From NCBI GenBank assembly GCA_965368175.1, contig CBDULX010000115.1, positions 1 to 9,859 of the forward strand: a stretch of DNA of 9,859 nucleotides, written 5' to 3'. Source of the DNA: CBDULX01 sp965368175 (GTDB taxonomy: Bacteria; Pseudomonadota; Gammaproteobacteria; SZUA-229). A program made the translations under genes and the position numbers. Shown piece after piece: positions 1-6,659 of the stretch; the first letter of the stretch is position 1, and every line of letters begins with the position of its first letter. Under the pieces are notes generated by a model. That model worked only from the letters and a program-made list of their open reading frames with translations. It was not told the origin of the DNA and made no database searches.

Positions 1-160
1 AGGGAACCTCTGATCAAGTCATGATTGTTTTATGCTGGCTAAAAGCGTCCAGATTCCCCCCGAAGTTCGTTGCAATAGAATAACTATTCCGTCTCACTTG
101 ATGAAAAATCTAAATATTCATCGCATACTTTTATTACCAGATTTAATCAGAAGTTCCTTA
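1..160. repeat. Possible MITE-like or IS-end remnant with imperfect terminal inverted repeats
   Basis: Bases 1-19 match the reverse complement of bases 141-159 at 15 of 19 positions, and the core GAAC-TCTGAT is shared by both ends. The enclosed stretch is short, contains a small internal palindrome (AATAG-AATAA-CTATT near 75-90) and has no usable gene; about 30 codons are open on the minus strand between 14 and about 105, but I recognise nothing in them. Paired ends about 160 bp apart suit a miniature inverted-repeat element or the remains of an insertion sequence. The left end coincides with the window edge, so I cannot see whether the element continues or has a target duplication. Chance similarity in AT-rich DNA is a real alternative. 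Bases 161-266 and 299-368, which complete this gene-free stretch, show nothing I can identify. Confidence 0.3.
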
Positions 161-266
161 GTATACCAACATATGGGGTTTCTGAATATTTATGGCCTGC
201 TGTGGTAATTACATAAACCTGTAATAATCAGGGAACAACTGCTCAACTTGTGATTATTTTTCCAGT

Positions 267-298
267 AAAAATTAATCAGGAATTGATTAAATTCCCTG
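267..298 (-). terminator. Weak candidate terminator after the antiporter gene
   Basis: Read on the minus strand, CAGGGAATT (290-298) can pair with AATTCCTG (277-284) around a 5-base loop, with one bulged G, giving an 8-bp stem. Five AT bases separate the stem from a run of five T (267-271 on the complement). It lies about 70 bases beyond the antiporter stop codon in the right orientation. The stem is AT-rich and the T-run is displaced, so it would be a weak terminator. A competing 7-bp hairpin TTAATCA/TGATTAA (272-278 with 284-290) overlaps it. Confidence 0.4.
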
Positions 299-368
299 GA
301 TGGGTGTTTGAATTAATGGGAAGGTGTGGCCAGTGCCGCCCTTTTTTGTGTGATTGCAGAAAGATGAG

Positions 369-2855
369 TTATTGCCGATTAGTGGTATCTTCATGGCGTT
401 GCTGGTCAATCAGTAACAGTGCATTACGGATTTCCGGGTGTTGTTCCAGTACCAGTTCCAGATCGGCGCGTTTAAGTTCGTATAAAGTGCAGGGCGTTAT
501 CGCATGGGCCGAAGCACTTCGAGATTTACTTTCCAGTAAGGCCATTTCCCCAAATACATCTCCGGTAATTAATGTTGCCAGCTTACGGCAACTGCCATCG
601 TCTTCTCGGGTAATGCGTACTACGCCACGGGCAATTAAAAACAGTGAATTGCCAGTGTCACCCTGATGGATGATGATATCTCCAGGGTTGAATATATTTA
701 AAACCATTCGTTCGGCCACTGATGTGAATTCCTGTTCCGGCAGATTCTTAAAGAAAGGGGTCTGTCGTAAAAGTTGCTCTGGGTCGACTTTTAGTTTGGC
801 GACCTCCAGGCCACGCAAATCCCGGAGTCGTTGTAGCAATTCCGAATGCATCTCATCGGCCAGGTTGCCGGACAGAGTACCGTATTCCTGTTGCTGGGAA
901 GTGTGTTCGTCTTCAGCATTGATGGCCAGTCGTCTACACATTCGTTCCTGGGTGGCAGTGACAAATTCCGGAAACTGTTCAGCAAAGAGGTCCAGTTGTT
1001 CAGTGGCCTGCTGGTGCCATTTTTTGTATTTGCTGCGTACTTCTTCTACGACATCCGGGCGCATGGATTCAATTTCGGTTAAATGATCGATGCGATCCAG
1101 AACATAGTTACTGGCAATGTAGTGGCCCCAGACAATTTCGTAGTCTCTGGCAATGCGCGCGAGTTTGAAGCGCTGGCTGATGTAATGCAGCAATAGAATT
1201 TTATCCATGAACCGGTACAGAGCATGTTCAATCCGGCGTTTTAAAGGATGGGAGTGTACGCGCTGGAATTTTCCATTGTAACGAATGGCATCGATTTGCA
1301 GTGCAATTACCAGCAATTGTTCACGGAAAGCGCCTTCGCTGAGGTGGCCTTTATTGAACATATCAACATACTTGTTGCGCTCTTCGGTCAGCGCGCGAAG
1401 GTAGAGCATATTAAGTTCCTGTTCCTTGCTTAACTCGTTTTGACTAATGGTTTCGAAGTTGTATCTGAGATTTTGGATCTGGCTTTCGCATTCGTTATGC
1501 AGACGCAGGGTTACTTTGTTGGAAAAAATGCCAGTGTTGGCCATGTTCTGTACACGTTGTTTAGCTTCCAGTTTGCCATCAATGCTAACTTCAAGCTGTA
1601 CCAGTCGGTCGGTGACCGAACTCTGGCTAAGACCCAGCCACTGCATCAGGCTTTTAATGCTCAGCCCCTGTACCAGTAACGTGAACATCACTACTCCCAT
1701 AACCAGAGCTATGAAGGTGTCTGAATATTCAAATTTCGGCAGGCTTAATACAATGGCCAGCGCGATGGCGCCACGTAAGCCACCCCAGAAAATAACGTGC
1801 TGATAGGAGCGACTAACCGGGTCTGAGGAGGGCAGTCGATTGAGCAGGGGCATTAAACCATAAATAATGGCAGCCCTTGCCAGTAGCATGGCCAGGATTA
1901 CCCAGAGCAGAAGATCGAAAGAGTCCCAAACAGCTGCGAGTTCCACTTTTAAACCCACCAGTAAAAAAATCAGCGCATTGGCAATAAATGCCAGGTATTC
2001 CCAGAAGTGTTCCAGGTAGTTCCGCACCGATGGCGATACTTTCATGCGCCCCCAGCTGCTCATGACCAGTCCTGCGCCTACGGTGGCCATAACACCACTG
2101 ACATGGAACAATTCTTCTGCCAGCAGGAAAGACACATAAGCCAGCACCGTGGTGAGGGTAATTTCGATAAAGTGATCGGATTCCACCGCCGCCAGTAAGT
2201 AACCGGTGAATACACCCAGTATCCAGCCAGTCAAAAAACCGCCGATGAACAGGATGAAAATATCACTAATGCCATGAAATACTGTATCCCATGACAGGGT
2301 ACCAGCCAGCACCACTCCGATTAATAGTCGTGATACCACTATGGCCGTGGCGTCGTTAAACAGACTCTCACCTTCTATTAATATGGTGAGACGCCTGGGG
2401 GCTCCCATTTTCTTGAACAATGCCACCACCGCCACAGGGTCGGTGGCACTGAGTATGGCGCCCAGCAACAGGGCTGCACTCAGGGGTATGGAAGTTGTCC
2501 AGTGGACAATAAACCCAATGAGGATAGTGGAGATTAACAGACCGGGAATAGCCAGCAGCAACACAGGCCATAAATTGCGCCTTAATTGACGAGCATCGAG
2601 ATTGAAAGCCGATTCGAAAATGAGTGTCGGCAGGAATACATACAGAATCAAATCCGGTGAAATATCAACCTGGCTCAATAGCACGTGAAGTACTGGCTGC
2701 TGGTCGGCCAGCAAAGATAACATAATGCCGACCATTACCAGAATGATGGTGAAGGGTAGTTTGATGCGTTTGGTCAATGCCAGAATGCCAGCGGAAATTA
2801 GCATCAGAGTAACAATGGCGGTTACTATGGTGGCCACTTCTGAGTTATTGAGCAT
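369..2855 (-). CDS. CPA1-family Na+(K+)/H+ antiporter with C-terminal cyclic-nucleotide-binding domain
   Basis: Predicted inner-membrane monovalent cation/proton exchanger of 828 aa. Residues 7-405 hold about 12-13 hydrophobic segments with CPA1 signatures: ATDP (137-140), the ion-binding pair Asn167-Asp168 within EGESLFNDAT, and GGLRGA with Arg361. Residues 406-690 are a charged, mostly helical cytoplasmic linker that I cannot assign. Residues 698-815 form a cNMP-binding (CRP-like) domain with an apparently intact phosphate-binding cassette: FGEMALL (768-774, Glu770) followed by RSA (Arg779). Ordinary NhaP-type exchangers are much shorter; the overall plan resembles the animal SLC9C exchangers but without an obvious voltage sensor. 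The ATG is the first possible start because an in-frame TAG lies three codons upstream (2862-2864), and the next Met is inside the first membrane segment; the Shine-Dalgarno is poor. Ligand (cAMP, cGMP, other, or none) and cation preference cannot be read from sequence. Confidence 0.93.
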   Translation of the reverse strand: MLNNSEVATIVTAIVTLMLISAGILALTKRIKLPFTIILVMVGIMLSLLADQQPVLHVLLSQVDISPDLILYVFLPTLIFESAFNLDARQLRRNLWPVLLLAIPGLLISTILIGFIVHWTTSIPLSAALLLGAILSATDPVAVVALFKKMGAPRRLTILIEGESLFNDATAIVVSRLLIGVVLAGTLSWDTVFHGISDIFILFIGGFLTGWILGVFTGYLLAAVESDHFIEITLTTVLAYVSFLLAEELFHVSGVMATVGAGLVMSSWGRMKVSPSVRNYLEHFWEYLAFIANALIFLLVGLKVELAAVWDSFDLLLWVILAMLLARAAIIYGLMPLLNRLPSSDPVSRSYQHVIFWGGLRGAIALAIVLSLPKFEYSDTFIALVMGVVMFTLLVQGLSIKSLMQWLGLSQSSVTDRLVQLEVSIDGKLEAKQRVQNMANTGIFSNKVTLRLHNECESQIQNLRYNFETISQNELSKEQELNMLYLRALTEERNKYVDMFNKGHLSEGAFREQLLVIALQIDAIRYNGKFQRVHSHPLKRRIEHALYRFMDKILLLHYISQRFKLARIARDYEIVWGHYIASNYVLDRIDHLTEIESMRPDVVEEVRSKYKKWHQQATEQLDLFAEQFPEFVTATQERMCRRLAINAEDEHTSQQQEYGTLSGNLADEMHSELLQRLRDLRGLEVAKLKVDPEQLLRQTPFFKNLPEQEFTSVAERMVLNIFNPGDIIIHQGDTGNSLFLIARGVVRITREDDGSCRKLATLITGDVFGEMALLESKSRSASAHAITPCTLYELKRADLELVLEQHPEIRNALLLIDQQRHEDTTNRQ

Positions 2856-2963
2856 TACCGGCTACCAGCATTCTGTCGGCGAAATTGTATCTGTCATTAA
2901 CCGATTTTTATGTAATAGAACTTTGCCTGTTATGAGCTGGATCAATAATAAACCTATCAGGAC

Positions 2964-2992
2964 TGTATAAGTTTATTAGCCACTGACGTCAA
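2964..2992 (-). promoter_or_regulatory. Sigma70-type promoter for the antiporter gene
   Basis: On the minus strand there is a -35 box TTGACG (2987-2992), a 17-base spacer and a -10 box TATACA (2964-2969). The implied transcript starts near 2957 and has a leader of about 100 nt before the antiporter ATG. The promoter sits in the 165-bp gap after the HD-GYP gene, so the antiporter probably has its own transcription as well as any readthrough. A 7-bp inverted repeat (AACCTAT 2951-2957, ATAGGTT 2992-2998) brackets it. I see no convincing terminator for the upstream gene in this gap. Confidence 0.55.
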
Positions 2993-3020
2993 TAGGTTGT
3001 TGAATTTGCTAATGGTTGCT

Positions 3021-6000
3021 TCAGTTGTTGAATGAAAAATTCTTATCTATAAATAATTGAATGCATTTATCAACAACCGTTGGGTCATAAAGAATTCCCC
3101 GATTTATTTCTAGTTCGTTTAAAGCCGCTTCTATACCTAAACCAGGGCGATAAGGTCGATGGGAGGCCATGGCCTCGACTACATCGGCCACGGCCAGAAT
3201 CCTGGCTTCCAGTGCTATTTCATCACCAGCAAGTCCCTGAGGGTAACCAGAACCATCCAGGCGTTCGTGATGCTGAAGTACAATTTCATTGACAGGCCAG
3301 GGGAAATCTACGCCTTTGATAATTTCGTAACCCACTTCTGGGTGTGATTTGATAATTTCAAATTCAGCGTTTGTCAGCTTGCCTGGGCGAGTCAGTATTT
3401 CTGAAGGTACATAAATTTTGCCGATATCATGGATGAGGGCACCTAACATGATGCCATTGATCTGATCTTCCGGCAGGTCCATTTCTTTGGCTATGGCTGT
3501 AGCCAGTTCAGCAACGTTTCTTTGGTGGCCGGCGGTATAGGGATCGCGTTTTTCCATAGATGTGGCGATGGCCTGGATGGTGGAAACCAGAGAATCCTGC
3601 AAACGCTGGCTGCCAAGGTGTTCTCTTTGTTCCAGATCCTTACGATGTTCATGACTGCGTAGAGTGACTATGCCGTAAGATAAATCTGCGGCGAGTTCAC
3701 TGAGCAGTTTTACTTCATCATCATCAAAAGCTGATGACTCTTTTGCCAGAATAGTGATGCTGCCAATGGCCTGGTCCTTGTTTATAATGGGAAAACATAT
3801 GAGGGCAGTGCAGTCATATTCTCTGGCCATCTTTACCCAGGGCAGGTTGCTCTGTTCAATGGGTATGTCATGGATGATAAAGGGGGCCTTGCGGGTGATG
3901 GCTCTGATTTCCGGTGATAGAGGCAGTTCATTATCTGCCGTGTCTTCTTCCCAGCCATTGGCAAGCATTTGAAAGTAGCTGTCTGAGAAACCAAACTGGG
4001 AAACCGGATGCAGGTGTTTCACGCTGCCTTCTTCCTCCAGGTAGCAGACACAGCTCATAGGGTAGCCGCCGTCCTCAACAATGTTTTGACATATCTCGTC
4101 CAGTAAATCCTGCTCGGTGTGTGCATGAATAAGTATGTGATTGCAGTTACTTAATGTTTTTAAAGCGCGATTGACCCTGTCAAGGTTGATTTCTGCCAGC
4201 TTGCGCTCGGTGATATCATCATAAACGGCAACCACCTCTCCGGTTTTTAAACGGTAGATAGCGTTTTCACGCCAGCCTTTTATACGACCATCCTGGTAAA
4301 AAAATACAGGGAAATTTTCCGGTTCACCGCTTTTCCATATACGTTTTAATGTTTCAGGGAAACCGGTGTCTTTTGCTGCTGGGAATACATCGAGTAAGCG
4401 ATGATTAATAACATCTTCTTTCTTAAGTTGTTCAATGGTTTCGCCGGCATGATTAAAATCAGCAAAGATAAAATCATTGCCGTCATCGATGGCCCTGAAA
4501 ACGGCAACGCCACTTTTGATATTATTAAACAGGTCACTATAGCGAGCCTGACTATCTTCAAGTTTTTTCTGAATGGACTTTTGTTCCGTGATGTCAGAGG
4601 CGGTACCAAATACTTTCAGGGGCGTGTTGTTTTCATCACGCTCTATAGTGCCGCGGTCTGCAATCCATCGATAATGTTTGCCATCTTTATGCCAGACTCG
4701 ATATTCAATATCAAAGGCTGTAGCTTTCGAATTGAAGAATTTTTTCATGCTATCAAAAACACGTACAGCGTCATCTTTATGGATTTGGTGTTTCCATTTA
4801 GTGGGGTCGTTGATGAAATCATCCGGGGAGAAACCCAGTATTTCCGACACCGCATTACTGACAAAGGGCGTGGAAAAGTTTTCAGGTTTACCCTGATAGA
4901 TAATGTCGGGTACGGTATTAATGATATGGTTTAGATATTTCCTGGATTCTTCGAGCTCTGCAATTAACTGTTTACGCTGCAGGCCAACACCAATCTGGCG
5001 GGCGATGGCTTCCAGGAATGGTATTTGTTCAAAACTGTATTTTTTGCTTCGGTTCAGAGTGGCTACAAATAACACGCCTTTAACTATATTATCAATGGAT
5101 ATGGGTATACCAATAGCACTCTGGATGCCGATTTTGATGTATTCAGAAATGGTTTTACTGTGTTTCGGGTAATTTTCTACAACCTGGGTTTTTCCTGATT
5201 TAATAATCTGACTGGTCAGTCCTTCGTCGATATTATAGGGTTGTAACAGTTTCTCGAGCTTGTCTTCAGCTAGACCGGTATGCCAGTGGTGATAAATTTT
5301 ATTGTCAGTATCATTGAGCAGGCAAATGAAACCAATGTCTGATTCGGTTAGATTCACCGATGCCTTGATTGCAGAATTGCCTACGGCATCCAGGTCAGTC
5401 TTGGTGGATAAATCTTCAATCACCGCATGCAGAGTTTCTACCTGTTGTGTCGCTCTGTTGATTGCACGCAGGTCCAGATAGTTTTTTACAAAACCAGTGA
5501 TTTTCCCATCTGCATCCTTGATAGCGGCTGCGCTGAGATAGACCGGAATATTATGTCCATCCCTGGATTTTCTCAGGATGTTTCCAGACCAGGGGCTGTC
5601 ATTCTGCAGAATATAATCGATAATTTTTTCATGCTCGGCCTCGGCAATTTTTCCGGTGGTGGATAACAATGACAGTGGACTGCCCAGAATTTCATCTTTC
5701 TTATACCCAAACAGGTTACAGAATGCCGAGTTGGTATAGGTTATTTCATGCTGATTGTTCAATATCAGCACGGCCTCTGCCGAGTGCTCCAGGGCTTCAT
5801 TCTGGTTCCGGGTTTCTGCTTCAAGGCGACGTTGTTCTGTGACATTGTGGAAAATATGCACCGAGGACACATAATTTTTATTCACATCCTGGATCGGGAA
5901 TGAGCGTGAAATGAATACCTCTCCGGTATCCAGGGTAATATCCTCCTGTTGCTCGCAATGCAGGTTCAGGGCTTTTATACAGCTCGGCATAGGGCCTAAT

Positions 6001-6347
6001 CCGCGAGGGAATAGCTCCCAGTACAATCGACCTTTGAGTTCGGTTATGGGCGTTTCTGCGATATCGGCGTAGGCCTGGTTGGCCAGTACAATTCTGAACT
6101 GCTGATCATGGACAAATATCGGATCCCTGATGGCGTCAATCACCGTCAGCCATTCATGCAATGATGTAGTGTGGTGATTTTGAGGGTTTATCTGATTGTG
6201 GCCACGTTGTTCGATCACGAGTCTGTCTGCGAGGTGATCTCGTTCAGATTTGACCTTGTCGAGTTCGCTTTTTAACTGTGCCAATTCGTTCTGGACCTGT
6301 TCTGCGTATTTGTCCATATATCTGGATTGACCTATCGTGAAGACCAT
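3021..6347 (-). CDS. Soluble multi-sensor PAS/GAF protein with C-terminal HD-GYP domain (predicted c-di-GMP phosphodiesterase)
   Basis: A 1108-aa cytoplasmic signalling protein with no visible signal peptide or membrane segment. Approximate domain order: N-terminal coiled coil 12-45; PAS 62-172; PAS 175-292; GAF 300-457; PAS 465-590 (ending GTASDITEQK); PAS 600-716 (ending YDDITERK); GAF 725-893; HD-GYP 910-1100. The catalytic domain has every residue I expect: His941, His973-Asp974 in HDIGK, His1002, His1026-His1027, and the DGSGYP signature at 1031-1036. It should therefore hydrolyse cyclic di-GMP under control of six sensor modules. No GGDEF, EAL, kinase or receiver domain is present. The start is uncertain: the first ATG has no Shine-Dalgarno, and Met11 (6315-6317) is a possible alternative with only a distant AGG. 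The downstream gene on the same strand is the cNMP-domain antiporter. The sensed signals are unknown. Confidence 0.93.
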   Translation of the reverse strand: MVFTIGQSRYMDKYAEQVQNELAQLKSELDKVKSERDHLADRLVIEQRGHNQINPQNHHTTSLHEWLTVIDAIRDPIFVHDQQFRIVLANQAYADIAETPITELKGRLYWELFPRGLGPMPSCIKALNLHCEQQEDITLDTGEVFISRSFPIQDVNKNYVSSVHIFHNVTEQRRLEAETRNQNEALEHSAEAVLILNNQHEITYTNSAFCNLFGYKKDEILGSPLSLLSTTGKIAEAEHEKIIDYILQNDSPWSGNILRKSRDGHNIPVYLSAAAIKDADGKITGFVKNYLDLRAINRATQQVETLHAVIEDLSTKTDLDAVGNSAIKASVNLTESDIGFICLLNDTDNKIYHHWHTGLAEDKLEKLLQPYNIDEGLTSQIIKSGKTQVVENYPKHSKTISEYIKIGIQSAIGIPISIDNIVKGVLFVATLNRSKKYSFEQIPFLEAIARQIGVGLQRKQLIAELEESRKYLNHIINTVPDIIYQGKPENFSTPFVSNAVSEILGFSPDDFINDPTKWKHQIHKDDAVRVFDSMKKFFNSKATAFDIEYRVWHKDGKHYRWIADRGTIERDENNTPLKVFGTASDITEQKSIQKKLEDSQARYSDLFNNIKSGVAVFRAIDDGNDFIFADFNHAGETIEQLKKEDVINHRLLDVFPAAKDTGFPETLKRIWKSGEPENFPVFFYQDGRIKGWRENAIYRLKTGEVVAVYDDITERKLAEINLDRVNRALKTLSNCNHILIHAHTEQDLLDEICQNIVEDGGYPMSCVCYLEEEGSVKHLHPVSQFGFSDSYFQMLANGWEEDTADNELPLSPEIRAITRKAPFIIHDIPIEQSNLPWVKMAREYDCTALICFPIINKDQAIGSITILAKESSAFDDDEVKLLSELAADLSYGIVTLRSHEHRKDLEQREHLGSQRLQDSLVSTIQAIATSMEKRDPYTAGHQRNVAELATAIAKEMDLPEDQINGIMLGALIHDIGKIYVPSEILTRPGKLTNAEFEIIKSHPEVGYEIIKGVDFPWPVNEIVLQHHERLDGSGYPQGLAGDEIALEARILAVADVVEAMASHRPYRPGLGIEAALNELEINRGILYDPTVVDKCIQLFIDKNFSFNN

Positions 6348-6362
6348 AAAGTTTAGGGTGAA

Positions 6363-6381
6363 CAGATAGAGGTACTATCTG
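6363..6381 (-). promoter_or_regulatory. Leader hairpin upstream of the HD-GYP gene
   Basis: CAGATAG (6363-6369) and CTATCTG (6375-6381) form a perfect 7-bp inverted repeat around a 5-base loop. It ends 15 bases before the annotated ATG of the HD-GYP gene, in what would be its 5' untranslated region. No normal Shine-Dalgarno lies between hairpin and start, so the hairpin could influence initiation or bind a regulator. Its function is inferred only from position. Confidence 0.3.
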
Positions 6382-6399
6382 GGCACCTTAAATAAGCTT

Positions 6400-6405
6400 A
6401 GTATA
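6400..6405 (-). promoter_or_regulatory. Possible -10 element for the HD-GYP gene
   Basis: TATACT on the minus strand is a good -10 box (5 of 6 consensus) and would give a leader of about 46 nt containing the CAGATAG hairpin. No recognisable -35 box lies 16-18 bases upstream and there is no TG extension, so an activator or an alternative sigma factor may be needed, or the match may be chance. Confidence 0.25.
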
Positions 6406-6453
6406 AAACTGGCGGTTTTACCCGGCTGATGGGCTTTTCGGAATGTCATATTG

Positions 6454-6499
6454 ATCAAATAACCGGGTTTTCAGATAGCCGGTTATTTGATGGTTTTTT
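6454..6499 (+). terminator. Strong rho-independent terminator with no gene in front of it
   Basis: A perfect 13-bp inverted repeat (ATCAAATAACCGG 6454-6466 and CCGGTTATTTGAT 6479-6491) encloses a 12-base loop. It is followed after two G by six T (6494-6499). The T-run exists only on the plus-strand side, so it stops plus-strand transcription. Yet upstream on that strand there is only about 100 bp of intergenic DNA and then the antisense strand of the HD-GYP gene. It lies just before the thrS promoter. It may insulate thrS from antisense readthrough, end an unannotated small RNA, or be left over from a gene once located here. Confidence 0.7.
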
Positions 6500-6525
6500 A
6501 GTACTGGCCCAGGTTGCAAGAATTG

Positions 6526-6556
6526 TTGCGACGGCGGGTTAAATTATTGATATAAT
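6526..6556 (+). promoter_or_regulatory. Promoter of the thrS-infC-rpmI-rplT operon
   Basis: A consensus -10 box TATAAT (6551-6556) is preceded by TGA, making an extended -10 (TGnTATAAT), and followed by a GC-rich discriminator (GTGCGGC) typical of translation-machinery promoters. The best -35 candidate is TTGCGA (6526-6531) with a long 19-base spacer; the extended -10 can compensate. Transcription would begin near 6562-6564, giving a leader of about 97 nt that includes both anticodon-mimic hairpins. The GC-rich discriminator suggests, but does not prove, stringent (ppGpp) control. Confidence 0.75.
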
Positions 6557-6580
6557 GTGCGGCTAATTTATTAACCCTGT

Positions 6581-6636
6581 TTAATGGTCTTTGGTAGGGA
6601 TCATTAACGAAGCAAGTGACCCCTTGTATCGGTCAC
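6581..6636 (+). promoter_or_regulatory. thrS translational operator: two tRNA-Thr anticodon-arm mimics
   Basis: Hairpin A: TTAATGGTC (6581-6589) pairs with GATCATTAA (6599-6607), nine pairs including one G-U, plus a T6590-G6598 wobble. This leaves the 7-base loop UUGGUAG (6591-6597), with U at position 33, anticodon GGU and A at 37. Hairpin B: GTGACC (6616-6621) pairs with GGTCAC (6631-6636); inside a C-C mismatch lies the 7-base loop CUUGUAU (6623-6629), with U33, anticodon UGU and A37. Both therefore copy threonine anticodon loops of different isoacceptors. Hairpin B ends 10 bases before the Shine-Dalgarno, and its anticodon is 33-35 bases before the ATG. In E. coli, ThrRS binds two such arms in the thrS leader and blocks ribosome loading; this is the same layout. 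Binding here is inferred. Confidence 0.75.
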
Positions 6637-6646
6637 CACTGAAGCC

Positions 6647-6651
6647 AGGAG
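6647..6651 (+). promoter_or_regulatory. Ribosome binding site fixing the thrS start
   Basis: AGGAG lies 8 bases before the ATG at 6660. This spacing, and the protein N-terminus MPVITLPDGSQR shared with E. coli ThrRS, rule out the in-frame TTG at 6591, which lies in the loop of the first leader hairpin. Confidence 0.9.
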
Positions 6652-6659
6652 CACACAAT

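Noticed and set aside
4401..4934. Plus-strand open frame of 177 codons opposite the HD-GYP gene
   Set aside because: It lies wholly antisense to a gene with clear domains, has no Shine-Dalgarno-supported start and its product resembles nothing I know. The same applies to the other plus-strand frames between 250 and 5666.
6404..6420. TAAAAC/GTTTTA hairpin as a terminator for either strand
   Set aside because: The 6-bp stem is AT-rich and has no adequate T-run on either side.
6363..6478. Direct repeat CAGATAG at 6363 and 6472
   Set aside because: Seven bases twice in about 110 bp of AT-rich DNA is not enough; one copy is in a hairpin arm and the other in the terminator loop.
6591..6659. Longer thrS start at TTG 6591
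   Set aside because: The TTG lies in the loop of the first operator hairpin, the added residues are not part of ThrRS, and the ATG at 6660 has a proper Shine-Dalgarno and the family N-terminus.
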